From an uncultured bacterium (GTDB lineage Bacteria; Actinomycetota; Coriobacteriia; Coriobacteriales; Coriobacteriaceae): a stretch of 20,525 bases of DNA. Shown here in pieces: positions 13,391 to 20,525 of the stretch (position 1 is its first letter; each line of letters starts with the position of its first letter). The notes beneath the pieces are model-generated. The model searched no databases. It worked only from the letters and a program-made list of their open reading frames with translations, and was not told the DNA's origin. The stretch spans positions 1 to 20,525 of the forward strand of contig CAJMPZ010000041.1 in the NCBI GenBank assembly GCA_905215445.1, in the 5' to 3' direction. The position numbers and the translations under genes are program-made.

Positions 13391-14329
13391 ATGCTCGATC
13401 AGGCTTATTCTCGTCGTCAGTTCCTCGGCCTCGCTGGTGGTCTTGCCAGCATCGTCGGCCTCGGCCTCGTTGGCTGCGGTGGCGCAGGCGCTTCCAACGC
13501 TGCCGACAAGGGTAGCGCCGCTGCTGCCGAGTCCGTCTCCGGCGAGGTGACCTACGACGGTGCCTCTTCGTTCCAGGCTCTCGTCGAGGCCGCTGCCGAG
13601 AAGTTCATGGATGCCAACCCGGACGTCTCCGTCTCCGGCTCGGGCAACGGTTCGGGCAAGGGCCTGACCGCTGTCGCCGCCGGTACCGTTACCATCGGTA
13701 ACTCCGACGTCTTCGCCGAGACCAAGCTCGAGGCCGACCAGGTCAAGAACCTCGTCGACCACGAGGTCGCCGTTGTGGGCATGGGTCCCGTCGTCTCCAA
13801 GAACGTGACGGTCGACGACCTGTCCCTTGAGCAGCTCAAGGGCATCTTCTCCGGCCAGATCACCAACTGGAAGGAGGTCGGCGGCGACGACGCCACCATC
13901 GTCGTGCTCAACCGCAAGGCCGGCTCCGGTACCCGAGCCACCTTCGAGGCAGCCGTCTTTGGCGACGAGGCCGTCGACTTTAAGGGCGACGCCGAGCTCG
14001 ACAAGTCCGGCGATGTCCAGACTCAGATGGGCAGCACCGACAACGCCATCTCCTACCTGGACTTCTCGCACTTCGATGACTCCAAGTTCAACGCCATCAA
14101 GGTCGAGGGCGTGGAGCCCAAGAGCGCAAACGTCACCGACGACTCCTTTAAGATCTGGGCTACCGAGCACATGTACTGCGCTAAGGACGCCGACGAGGCC
14201 ACCAAGGCCTTCCTGGAGTTCATGCTTTCCGACGACGTCCAGGGCAAGCTCGTCGAGGAGCAGGGCTTCATCCCCGTCTCTGCCATGAAGGTCGTCAAGG
14301 ACGCCAGCGGCAAGGTTTCTGCTAAATAA
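13391..14329 (+). CDS. pstS: Phosphate-binding lipoprotein PstS
   Basis: A 312-residue extracytoplasmic phosphate receptor of the PstSCAB ABC importer. The N-terminus carries a twin-arginine motif (SRRQFL at 7-12), a hydrophobic stretch and a lipobox LVGC with the lipidated Cys29, so export by Tat and anchoring as a lipoprotein is predicted. Phosphate-binding loops are visible: GSGNGSGKGLTAVAAG near residues 77-92 and KAGSGTR near 176-182, plus the family segment GQITNWKEVGG. The start ATG 13391 has AAAGGAAG (13380-13387) upstream; an in-frame ATG at 13373 would precede this site. It is the first gene of a four-gene operon and is expected to be induced by phosphate starvation. Confidence 0.95.
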   Translation: MLDQAYSRRQFLGLAGGLASIVGLGLVGCGGAGASNAADKGSAAAAESVSGEVTYDGASSFQALVEAAAEKFMDANPDVSVSGSGNGSGKGLTAVAAGTVTIGNSDVFAETKLEADQVKNLVDHEVAVVGMGPVVSKNVTVDDLSLEQLKGIFSGQITNWKEVGGDDATIVVLNRKAGSGTRATFEAAVFGDEAVDFKGDAELDKSGDVQTQMGSTDNAISYLDFSHFDDSKFNAIKVEGVEPKSANVTDDSFKIWATEHMYCAKDADEATKAFLEFMLSDDVQGKLVEEQGFIPVSAMKVVKDASGKVSAK

Positions 14330-14353
14330 GTAATCGCCCCGGAAAGGTTTGCA

Positions 14354-15262
14354 ATGGCAAAGCAACTGCCAAAGCGCGACCTTGAGAACGTGGGCCTGGG
14401 CGTCACGGGTGCGTGCGTAGCGCTCGTGACGCTTGTCGTTGCCGCGCTCATCTTTATGGTCGCCCAAAAGGGCCTCTCGGCTTTTCTCAAGGACGGCGTT
14501 TCGGTCGTCGAGTTCTTTACCGGCACCAAGTGGGACCTGGCCAACACGGCTAAAAACGGCCTGCCCTATACCGGCGCCCTGCCCCTGATCGTCACCTCGT
14601 TTGCGGTCATGGTGCTCTCCACGCTCATCGCGCTGCCCATCGCCATCGGCTCTGCCATCTTTGCGGTCGAGATTCGACCTAAGTTTGGTTCCAAGATCTT
14701 TCAGCCGCTTATTGAGCTTTTGACCGGCATTCCCTCGGTCGTCTTTGGCCTCATCGGCTTTCACGTGGTCGTCGGCCTTATGAAGAGCGTTTTCCACGTG
14801 AGCACGGGTCTGGGCATCTTGCCCGGCGCCATCGTGCTGGCCGTCATGATCCTGCCGACCATGACCACCCTTTCGGTCGATGGTCTGCGCGCCGTGCCCG
14901 ACAGCTACTGCCAGGGCTCGCTCGCTCTGGGCTACACCCGCTGGCAGACCATCTGGCACGTGGTGCTCAAGTCCGCCATGCCGTCGCTCATGACCGCGGT
15001 CATCCTTGGCATGACGCGTGCCTTTGGCGAGACGCTCGCCGTGCGTATGGTCATCGGCGGCATCGAGGCCATGCCGACGTCGCTGCTGTCGCCGGCGTCC
15101 ACCATCACCACCACGCTCACCACGTCTATGGCGGTCTATGCCGAGGGCTCGGCCCAGGACGATGTTCTGTGGGCGCTCGGTCTGCTGCTGATGGGCATGA
15201 GCCTCATCTTCATCCTGATCATCCACCTTATCGGCCGCAAGGGGGCGAAGGCTCGTGGCTAG
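14354..15262 (+). CDS. pstC: Phosphate ABC transporter permease PstC
   Basis: A 302-residue inner-membrane permease with about six hydrophobic segments (near 16-38, 76-106, 120-145, 155-178, 210-232 and 272-296). The cytoplasmic EAA-like loop that docks PstB is seen around 186-210 (SLALGYTRWQTIWHVVLKSAMP within it), followed by the conserved TRAFGETLAV. RBS AAGG (14344-14347) lies 6 nt before ATG, and pstS ends 24 bp upstream with no terminator. The last bases overlap the pstA start by 8 nt, indicating translational coupling. Confidence 0.95.
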   Translation: MAKQLPKRDLENVGLGVTGACVALVTLVVAALIFMVAQKGLSAFLKDGVSVVEFFTGTKWDLANTAKNGLPYTGALPLIVTSFAVMVLSTLIALPIAIGSAIFAVEIRPKFGSKIFQPLIELLTGIPSVVFGLIGFHVVVGLMKSVFHVSTGLGILPGAIVLAVMILPTMTTLSVDGLRAVPDSYCQGSLALGYTRWQTIWHVVLKSAMPSLMTAVILGMTRAFGETLAVRMVIGGIEAMPTSLLSPASTITTTLTTSMAVYAEGSAQDDVLWALGLLLMGMSLIFILIIHLIGRKGAKARG

Positions 15263-16181
15263 CACGCGCATCCATATCGACGAGGCGAGGTTCGGGCGCG
15301 TCCAAAAGCAGGACCGCATCGCCACGGGCGTGCTGACGGCGATCGCCGCCATCGTCATGCTCATCGTCGTCTCCATGGTGGCCTATATCCTGTTCGAGGG
15401 CGTCTCGACGCTGTTCCAGCCGGGCTTTCTCACGCAGCCGTCGCGCGCCAACGGTACCCAGGGTGGCGTGCTCTACCAGCTGTTCGACTCGTTCTACCTG
15501 CTGCTGATCACTCTGGTCATCTCGGTGCCCATCAGTCTGGGCGGGGCGGTCTTCCTGGTTGAGTACGCGCCGAACGGCCCTATCCGCGACATCGCCTCTA
15601 CCGCCATCGAGACGCTGTCCTCGTTGCCTTCCATCGTCGTCGGCATGTTCGGCTTTCTGGTGTTCTCGGTGCAGCTGGGCTGGAAGTACTCCATCATCTC
15701 CGGCGCTGTCGCGCTCACCATGTTCAATATCCCCATCCTGGTGCGCGTGATCCAGCAGGCGCTCGAGGACGTGCCACAGGCCCAGCGCGATGCATGCCTG
15801 GCCATGGGCCTTACCCGCTGGGAGGCCACGCTGCACATCCTGATTCCCGAGGCCATGCCCGCCATCGTGACCGGCATTGTGCTTTCGGCCGGCCGTGTGT
15901 TTGGCGAGGCCGCGGCACTGCTCTTTACCTCGGGCATGAGCTCGCCGGTGCGTCTGAACTTCTTGAGCTTTAACCTGTCGAGCCCCACCTGCGCCTGGAA
16001 CGTGTTCCGTCCCGGCGAGTCGCTCGCCGTGCACATCTACAAGATCTATGGCGAGGGCAGCCCCGAGGCTCAGCAGATCGTTTGGGGCACCGCTGCACTG
16101 CTGATGATTTGCGTGCTGCTGTTTAACGTAATCGCCCGTATCGTGGGCAAGCAACTGGCAAGGAGGATGACGGCCGAGTGA
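15255..16181 (+). CDS. pstA: Phosphate ABC transporter permease PstA
   Basis: A 308-residue membrane permease partnering PstC. It has about six hydrophobic segments and the EAA-like loop (CLAMGLTRWEATLHILIPEA), then GRVFGEAAALLFTSG, as in PstA. The start is a GTG at 15255 overlapping the end of pstC by 8 nt, with GGGGG and GAAGG just upstream; no ATG fits better. The insertion SSPVRLNFLSFNLSSPTCAW and the segment SLAVHIYKIYGEGSPEAQ are typical of PstA. Its TGA stop overlaps the GTG start of pstB (GTGA). Confidence 0.95.
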   Translation: MASTRIHIDEARFGRVQKQDRIATGVLTAIAAIVMLIVVSMVAYILFEGVSTLFQPGFLTQPSRANGTQGGVLYQLFDSFYLLLITLVISVPISLGGAVFLVEYAPNGPIRDIASTAIETLSSLPSIVVGMFGFLVFSVQLGWKYSIISGAVALTMFNIPILVRVIQQALEDVPQAQRDACLAMGLTRWEATLHILIPEAMPAIVTGIVLSAGRVFGEAAALLFTSGMSSPVRLNFLSFNLSSPTCAWNVFRPGESLAVHIYKIYGEGSPEAQQIVWGTAALLMICVLLFNVIARIVGKQLARRMTAE

Positions 16182-17050
16182 GCGAGATGAAAGCAACACC
16201 CGCAGCCGAAGCGGCACCGTCCGAGACCCAGAACTTCCTGTCGAGCGTGGGGGAGAGCGAGAAGCGCGTGCGCGCGAGCGGCAAGGCCGTGAGCGACGAG
16301 GTCGTGCTCTCCACCAAGGACGTCAACGTGTACTATGGCGACCACCATGCCCTGCACGATACGTCGCTCGACTTTCACAAGGGCGAGATCACGGCGCTCA
16401 TCGGGCCTTCGGGCTGCGGTAAGTCGACCTTCTTACGCAGCCTCAACCTGATGAATCGCGAGATTCGCGGCTGCCGCGTGGAGGGCGAGATCAACTACCG
16501 CGGGCGCAACGTGAACACCAAGACCGAGAACACCTACGAGTTGCGTCGCTCCATTGGCATGGTATTCCAACAGCCCAACCCTTTCCGCAAGTCCATTCGC
16601 GACAACATTACGTTTGCGCCCAGGCGTCACGGCATTACCGACCGCGACGAGCTTGATCGTATGGTCGAGGAAAGTCTGCGTGGTGCGGCGCTGTGGGACG
16701 AGGTCAAGGACAAGCTCGACAAGAGTGCCTACGCGCTTTCGGGCGGCCAGCAGCAGCGTTTGTGCATTGCACGCACGCTGGCGCTCAACCCCGACGTGAT
16801 TCTGTTCGACGAGCCCTGCTCGGCGCTCGACCCCATCTCGACGCTGGCGATCGAGGACCTCATGTCATCGATCGTTGTCGACCGCGCCATCGTCATCGTG
16901 ACGCACAACATGGAGCAGGCGTCGCGTGTGTCCAACCGCACGGCGTTCTTCTACATGGGCGATATGGTCGAGTACGACGAGACTGACGAGATTTTCCAAC
17001 GGCCCAAGGATAAGCGGCTGAATGATTACCTCACCGGCATGTTCTCCTAG
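16178..17050 (+). CDS. pstB: Phosphate ABC transporter ATPase PstB
   Basis: The 290-residue cytoplasmic ATPase energises phosphate import. ABC motifs are Walker A GPSGCGKST (76-84), Q-loop VFQQPNPF (129-136), signature LSGGQQQR (188-195), Walker B VILFDEPCSALDP (207-219) and switch His243. The PstB-specific FRKSIRDNI and CSALDPIST segments are present. An N-terminal extension of about 40 residues, Ala/Ser/Glu-rich and polar, precedes the first strand; most PstB proteins begin near residue 43. The start is GTG 16178, overlapping pstA by 4 nt, with AAGGAGG (16160-16166) 11 nt upstream; ATG 16187 is an alternative. A terminator follows, and no phoU is present. Confidence 0.95.
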   Translation: MSEMKATPAAEAAPSETQNFLSSVGESEKRVRASGKAVSDEVVLSTKDVNVYYGDHHALHDTSLDFHKGEITALIGPSGCGKSTFLRSLNLMNREIRGCRVEGEINYRGRNVNTKTENTYELRRSIGMVFQQPNPFRKSIRDNITFAPRRHGITDRDELDRMVEESLRGAALWDEVKDKLDKSAYALSGGQQQRLCIARTLALNPDVILFDEPCSALDPISTLAIEDLMSSIVVDRAIVIVTHNMEQASRVSNRTAFFYMGDMVEYDETDEIFQRPKDKRLNDYLTGMFS

Positions 17051-17068
17051 TCCGGGACATGCTTGAGG

Positions 17069-17094
17069 CCCGCGGCGGCCACGGTTGCCGCGGG
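17069..17094. other. GC-rich hairpin after pstB
   Basis: CCCGCGGC (17069-17076) and GCCGCGGG (17087-17094) form a perfect 8-bp stem 18 bp after the pstB stop. It has no T-tract of its own and precedes the true terminator. It may protect the 3' end of the pst mRNA. Confidence 0.5.
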
Positions 17095-17106
17095 ACTGAT
17101 TGGAGA

Positions 17107-17143
17107 GGCGGGTCATCTCTTGCGTGAGATGGCCCGCCTTTTT
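17107..17143 (+). terminator. Intrinsic terminator of the pst operon
   Basis: GGCGGGTCATCTC (17107-17119) pairs with GAGATGGCCCGCC (17126-17138), with a single G-U, followed at once by TTTTT. This is the strongest terminator in the window and separates pstSCAB from the ABC-F gene. Confidence 0.9.
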
Positions 17144-17213
17144 GTGTCGTGTGCGGCCCGCCTTTTCGCTGCTATCATGGACAACGTTGAATTTCTACGA
17201 AGGAGCAGGGCAT

Positions 17214-19073
17214 ATGGCGATTCTTTTGGGATGCGATTCCGTCAGCCTAGAGTTTCCCACCAAGCATATTTTCGATAGCGTGACGCTCGGCGTGGGCGAG
17301 GGCGACCGCATTGGTATCGTCGGCAAAAACGGCGATGGAAAGTCGACGCTGCTGAGCGTACTCGCCGGCACGTTGGAGCCCGACGACGGCCGCGTGACGC
17401 ATCGCCGCGACACGACGATCGGATTGCTCGGCCAAAAGGACAACCTGGTCGATACCGACACCGTGCATCATGCCGTCGTCGGTGACACGCCCGAGTACGA
17501 GTGGGCCTCGAGCCCGCGTACGCGCCAGATTCTGGCCGGTCTTATTAGCGATGTGCCCTGGGAGGGCACGGTGGGCGAGCTTTCGGGCGGTCAGCGCCGT
17601 CGCGTGGACCTCGCGCGCCTGCTGATTGGCGACTACGACGTGCTTATGCTCGACGAGCCCACCAACCACCTGGACATGCGCACCATCAACTGGCTCGCGC
17701 GCCACTTAAATGCCCGCTGGCAGCGCGGTCAGGGCGCCATGCTCGTGGTCACGCACGACCGCTGGTTCTTGGACGAGGTCTGCACCAGCATGTGGGAGGT
17801 CCACGACGGACAGGTCGACCCCTTCGAGGGCGGCTACTCGGCCTACATCCTGCAGCGCGTGGAGCGCGACCGCATGGCCGCCGTTACCGAGGAACGCCGT
17901 CGCAACATGGCGCGCAAGGAGCTCGCGTGGCTGAGCCGCGGCGCCCAGGCGCGCTCCACCAAGCCCAAGTTTCGCGTGGATGCCGCTCGCGAGCTCATCG
18001 CCGACGTGCCGCCCGTGCGCGACGAGCTGGAGCTCAAGCGCCTGGCCGTGAGCCGCCTGGGCAAGCAGGTTATCGACGTGGTCGACGTGGACGCCGGCTA
18101 TGCGGATACCGATGGCGCGCCCAAGCAGGTGCTCTCGGACGTGACTTGGCTTATCGGCGCGGGCGACCGCTATGGTCTTTTGGGCGAGAACGGCGCCGGC
18201 AAGTCGACCTTGCTCGACGTGATCCAGGGCAAGATCGCGCCCCTGCGCGGTCGCGTGAAGATTGGCCAGACGGTGCGCTTTGGCGTGCTGTCGCAGCAGC
18301 TCGAGGAGCTCGAGCCCTACATGGGCGATACGATCCGCGAGGTGCTCGGCAACTATAAGAAGTACTACGTCATCGACGGCAAGGAGACTTCGCCCGAGAA
18401 GCTCTGCGAGCGCCTGGGCTTTACGACCCAGCAGCTCTGGAGCCGCATCGGCGATCTTTCGGGCGGCCAGCGCCGTCGCCTGTCGCTGTTGCTGACGATC
18501 CTGGACGAGCCCAACGTGCTTATCCTGGACGAGCCCGGTAACGACCTGGATACCGACATGCTCGCGATTGTCGAGGATCTGCTCGACGGCTGGCCCGGCA
18601 CGCTGATCCTGGTGACGCACGACCGCTTCTTGATGGAGCGCGTGACCGACCAGCAGTGGGCGCTGCTTGACGGCCATCTGACGCATATGCCCGGCGGCGT
18701 CGACCAGTACCTGCGCCTGTGCAACGCCACCGCCGAGGGCGAGCCCGTGGGTGCGCCGAGCGCCAAGACCGGCACGTTTGACACCGGTGCCGCGGCAACT
18801 GCGGCCGAAAAGCCCAAGTCGAGCGGCCAGCCCAATGGTCTTTCCAACGCCGAGCGCCAGAAGCTCCGCCGCGAGGTGAGCTCGCTTGAGCGCAAAATGG
18901 AGACGCAGCGCGCTCGCGTGGAGGAGGCCGAGGCCGCGATGGCCCAGGTCGACCCCACCAACTACACGGCGCTGGGCGAGCAGCAGGCAAAGATTGACGA
19001 GGCTCACGCCGCCATGGACGAGCTGGAGATGGCGTGGCTCGAGGCGAGCGAGAAGCTCGAGGGCGAGGAGTAG
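17214..19073 (+). CDS. ABC-F family ATPase, Uup-like
   Basis: A 619-residue soluble protein with two ABC domains and no membrane segment, as in ABC-F ribosome-associated factors. Domain 1 has Walker A GKNGDGKST (37-45), LSGGQ (123-127) and DEPTNHLD (147-154). A charged interdomain linker spans about 215-285. Domain 2 has GENGAGKST (324-332), LSGGQ (415-419) and DEPGNDLD (439-446), where Thr is replaced by Gly. An Ala/Pro/Lys tether (505-542) leads to a C-terminal coiled coil (543-617), the feature that distinguishes Uup from EttA; in Uup this tail binds DNA or the ribosome. Start ATG 17214 has GAAGGAG (17199-17205) 8 nt upstream; the frame is open upstream through the terminator but without a site. 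A resistance-type ABC-F cannot be excluded. The next gene starts 6 bp after the stop. Confidence 0.9.
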   Translation: MAILLGCDSVSLEFPTKHIFDSVTLGVGEGDRIGIVGKNGDGKSTLLSVLAGTLEPDDGRVTHRRDTTIGLLGQKDNLVDTDTVHHAVVGDTPEYEWASSPRTRQILAGLISDVPWEGTVGELSGGQRRRVDLARLLIGDYDVLMLDEPTNHLDMRTINWLARHLNARWQRGQGAMLVVTHDRWFLDEVCTSMWEVHDGQVDPFEGGYSAYILQRVERDRMAAVTEERRRNMARKELAWLSRGAQARSTKPKFRVDAARELIADVPPVRDELELKRLAVSRLGKQVIDVVDVDAGYADTDGAPKQVLSDVTWLIGAGDRYGLLGENGAGKSTLLDVIQGKIAPLRGRVKIGQTVRFGVLSQQLEELEPYMGDTIREVLGNYKKYYVIDGKETSPEKLCERLGFTTQQLWSRIGDLSGGQRRRLSLLLTILDEPNVLILDEPGNDLDTDMLAIVEDLLDGWPGTLILVTHDRFLMERVTDQQWALLDGHLTHMPGGVDQYLRLCNATAEGEPVGAPSAKTGTFDTGAAATAAEKPKSSGQPNGLSNAERQKLRREVSSLERKMETQRARVEEAEAAMAQVDPTNYTALGEQQAKIDEAHAAMDELEMAWLEASEKLEGEE

Positions 19074-19079
19074 GCAAGG

Positions 19080-19850
19080 ATGATCAAGGCCGCATTTTTC
19101 GATATCGACGGCACGTTGCTGAGCTTTAAGACCCATCGGATTCCGGCGTCGGCGCAGCAGGCGCTCGACAGCTTTCGCGAGCAGGGGATTGCGTGCATAA
19201 TCGCCACGGGTCGCCCGACCTACCAGATGCCGGATTGGCTGTTCGACTTGGGTTGGGATGCGTACATTACGCTTTCGGGTCAGCACTGTTTTGATGCCAA
19301 GGGCGTTTATCGCAGCTGCCCGATCGATCCGGACGACGTTGCGGTGATTGTGGACCAGGTGGCGCAGGGACGCTACGACTCACTGTGCATGCAGGGCGAG
19401 AATTCGTTTGTGAACCGTCTGTCCAAGCGCGTGGTGACGGCCGGCAGCAACGCGGGAATTGTCTACCACGAGGAGCCGTTTGAGCACGCCTTTGACGCGC
19501 CGGTCTACCAGTTTTGCGCCTTTGTGGATCCGGCCGACGAGCATATCGTGACCGACGCCGTGTCGCATTCGCTCACCACGCGCTGGTGCGACCTGTTCTG
19601 CGACATTATTCCCGCTAACGGCGGCAAGGACCTGGGTGTGGCGGCGACGCTCGAGCGGCTTGGTATCGACGCGAGCGAGGCGATTGCCTTTGGCGACGGC
19701 GAGAACGACCTGTCGATGTTTGCCGCCGTGGGCACGAGCGTGGCCATGGGCAACGCGCAGGATACCGTGAAGGCCGCGGCGACCTACGTGACGACCGCCG
19801 TAGACGACGACGGCATCTACAATGCCGCCGAGCACTTTGGCCTGCTATAG
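19080..19850 (+). CDS. Cof-type HAD-IIB sugar-phosphate phosphatase
   Basis: A 256-residue cytoplasmic HAD hydrolase of the Cof/YidA group. Motifs are FFDIDGTLLS with Asp8/Asp10, ATGRP with Thr43, Lys183 in GGKDLGV, and GDGENDLSMF with Asp206/Asp210. The large C2B cap lies between about residues 85 and 180. VAMGNAQDTVKAAA near the end is the usual Cof segment. The substrate is probably a sugar phosphate or FMN-like phosphoester and cannot be set by sequence. It starts 6 bp after the ABC-F stop, with GAGGAG (19065-19070) inside the end of that gene serving as RBS, so the two genes are one operon. A terminator follows at 19908-19932. Confidence 0.92.
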   Translation: MIKAAFFDIDGTLLSFKTHRIPASAQQALDSFREQGIACIIATGRPTYQMPDWLFDLGWDAYITLSGQHCFDAKGVYRSCPIDPDDVAVIVDQVAQGRYDSLCMQGENSFVNRLSKRVVTAGSNAGIVYHEEPFEHAFDAPVYQFCAFVDPADEHIVTDAVSHSLTTRWCDLFCDIIPANGGKDLGVAATLERLGIDASEAIAFGDGENDLSMFAAVGTSVAMGNAQDTVKAAATYVTTAVDDDGIYNAAEHFGLL

Positions 19851-19860
19851 CTACGGATTC

Positions 19861-19891
19861 GGCACTTGGGGACGTTCCTTTTGCGCCGGCA
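19861..19891. repeat. GGCACTTGGGGACGTTCC dispersed repeat
   Basis: This 31-base segment matches 153-183 with a single T to C change, and both end in a GCCGGCA block. It lies between the Cof gene stop and its terminator. Confidence 0.65.
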
Positions 19892-19907
19892 GTCGGGGGC
19901 ACTCCTT

Positions 19908-19932
19908 GCGGGGCGTGTCCCCGCTTTGTTTT
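19908..19932 (+). terminator. Intrinsic terminator after the Cof gene
   Basis: GCGGGG (19908-19913), loop CGTGT, CCCCGC (19919-19924), then TTTGTTTT. It ends the ABC-F/Cof transcript before the repressor gene. Confidence 0.75.
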
Positions 19933-19992
19933 CGTCCCGTGCGTTTTGTGAAACACGGTTAACTTTTTAGACAACGTAGTAAGACATAGGCA

Positions 19993-20023
19993 ACTTTTGC
20001 GGTAAAGTAAATCAAGCAAAAGT
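19993..20023. promoter_or_regulatory. Inverted repeat upstream of the metal repressor
   Basis: ACTTTTGC (19993-20000) and GCAAAAGT (20016-20023) form a perfect 8-bp inverted repeat in the AT-rich leader, 40 bp before the repressor start. It could be an operator or an RNA hairpin. It does not match the classical DtxR or MntR box that I know. Confidence 0.35.
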
Positions 20024-20062
20024 ATCCAAAGGCTAACTAGAAGCCATCGCGAAAGGCGGCCC

Positions 20063-20440
20063 ATGGCCCTGCGTGAATCTGGAGAAGACTATCTCGAATC
20101 TATTTATGTGCTCTCGGAGCGCCAGGGCGTCGTTCGCTCGATTGACGTTGCCGAATACCTGGGCGTAACCAAGGCAAGCGTCTCTAAAGCCATGGCGGCC
20201 TTGGAGAGCACCGGCTACGTGGAGATGGGCAAACGCGACGTGCATCTGACGGAACGCGGTCTTGAGGTTGCCCGTCAAATGTGGGAGCGCCACTGCTTTT
20301 TTGTAGGGCTGCTAGAGGACGCAGGCGTTTCGGCAGAGGTTGCCTCGCAAGAGGGATGTCACATGGAGCACTGCCTGAGCGAGGAGAGCTTCGAGAAGCT
20401 AAGATCGATGCTGAGACGGGGTAGCGACCGGGATCAATAG
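20063..20440 (+). CDS. DtxR/MntR-family metal-dependent transcriptional repressor
   Basis: A 125-residue regulator with an N-terminal winged helix (VRSIDVAEYLGVTKASVSKAMAAL region, residues 24-48) and a dimerisation/metal domain. Metal ligands align with MntR Asp8, Glu11, His77, Glu102 and His103 as Asp9, Glu12, His77, Glu102 and His103; MntR Glu99 is replaced by Cys99, as in iron-responsive DtxR/IdeR (Cys102). It lacks the C-terminal SH3/FeoA-like domain of DtxR and so has MntR length. It should sense Mn2+ or Fe2+ and repress uptake genes. Start ATG has AAAGG (20052-20056) 6 nt upstream. The genes it controls are not visible; bases 20441-20525 hold no supported complete gene. Confidence 0.9.
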   Translation: MALRESGEDYLESIYVLSERQGVVRSIDVAEYLGVTKASVSKAMAALESTGYVEMGKRDVHLTERGLEVARQMWERHCFFVGLLEDAGVSAEVASQEGCHMEHCLSEESFEKLRSMLRRGSDRDQ

Positions 20441-20525
20441 CCCCGCCAACTAAGTCCAACTCAGACAAGGAACCCCGCCAGCAAGCGATGCCCAAGAACC
20501 GCCAGCAACGTCACCGCAGGCCGGG

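Noticed and set aside
13277..15376. 699-residue minus-strand open frame opposite pstS and pstC
   Set aside because: It is rich in His, Asp, Gly and Val with no recognisable domain and lies antisense to well-supported genes; high GC in third codon positions makes long antisense frames by chance.
15228..16217. 329-residue minus-strand open frame opposite pstA
   Set aside because: Antisense to a conserved permease with overlapping operon neighbours; His/Asp/Arg-rich with no domain.
17706..19286. 526-residue minus-strand open frame opposite the ABC-F gene
   Set aside because: Antisense to a clear two-domain ATPase, compositionally odd, no domain and no ribosome binding site.
20488..20525. Possible start of a further gene (ATG, then PKNRQQRHRRP) at the right edge
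   Set aside because: Only about 12 codons are inside the window, and AAGGAA is about 14 nt upstream, too far to be convincing.

Overview
The window looks like a chromosomal segment of a high-GC gut actinobacterium of the class Coriobacteriia, most likely Collinsella or a close relative. This is inferred from GC-rich third codon positions in the housekeeping genes, strong AAGGAGG-type ribosome binding sites, a 12-alpha-hydroxysteroid-dehydrogenase-like enzyme typical of bile-exposed gut bacteria, and the overall gene content. No rRNA, tRNA, CRISPR array or intact insertion sequence was seen.

Layout. Bases 1-343 hold palindromic repeats only. A minus-strand gene (344-2107) encodes a tail-anchored coiled-coil protein with an acidic N-terminus. 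On the plus strand follow a bile-acid-type short-chain dehydrogenase (2402-3202), tRNA-guanine transglycosylase (3515-4654) and a LOG-family nucleotide hydrolase (4788-5546).

Bases 5575-9916 form an accessory island between these and the next housekeeping block. It starts with a RelB/DinJ-YafQ type toxin-antitoxin pair (5660-6270). Convergent to it is a 994-residue protein fusing an archaeo-eukaryotic-type primase, a superfamily 2 helicase and a PLD-like tail that has lost its HxK residues (6335-9319); this architecture fits the predicted 'TOTE' conflict (defence) systems. Next comes a 231-bp MITE-like element with perfect 36-bp terminal inverted repeats (9528-9758). Two nearly identical 71-bp palindromic repeats in direct orientation (6283-6353 and 9846-9916) bracket the primase-helicase and the MITE.

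The remainder is housekeeping: a DegV fatty-acid-binding protein (minus), a divergent HAD phosphatase followed by a PepV-like dipeptidase, the high-affinity phosphate transporter operon pstS-pstC-pstA-pstB ending in a clear terminator with no phoU, an Uup-like ABC-F protein in operon with a Cof-type HAD phosphatase, and a DtxR/MntR-type metal-dependent repressor near the right edge.

The intergenic DNA is rich in structured repeats: four copies of a hairpin family with compensatory arm changes, two copies of a larger nested hairpin, a dispersed GGCACTTGGGGACGTTCC motif, and a GGTTACGCGGTTT hairpin that is intact at one site and halved at another. These repeats, the MITE and the primase-helicase island are the most unusual parts. 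The rest is ordinary.
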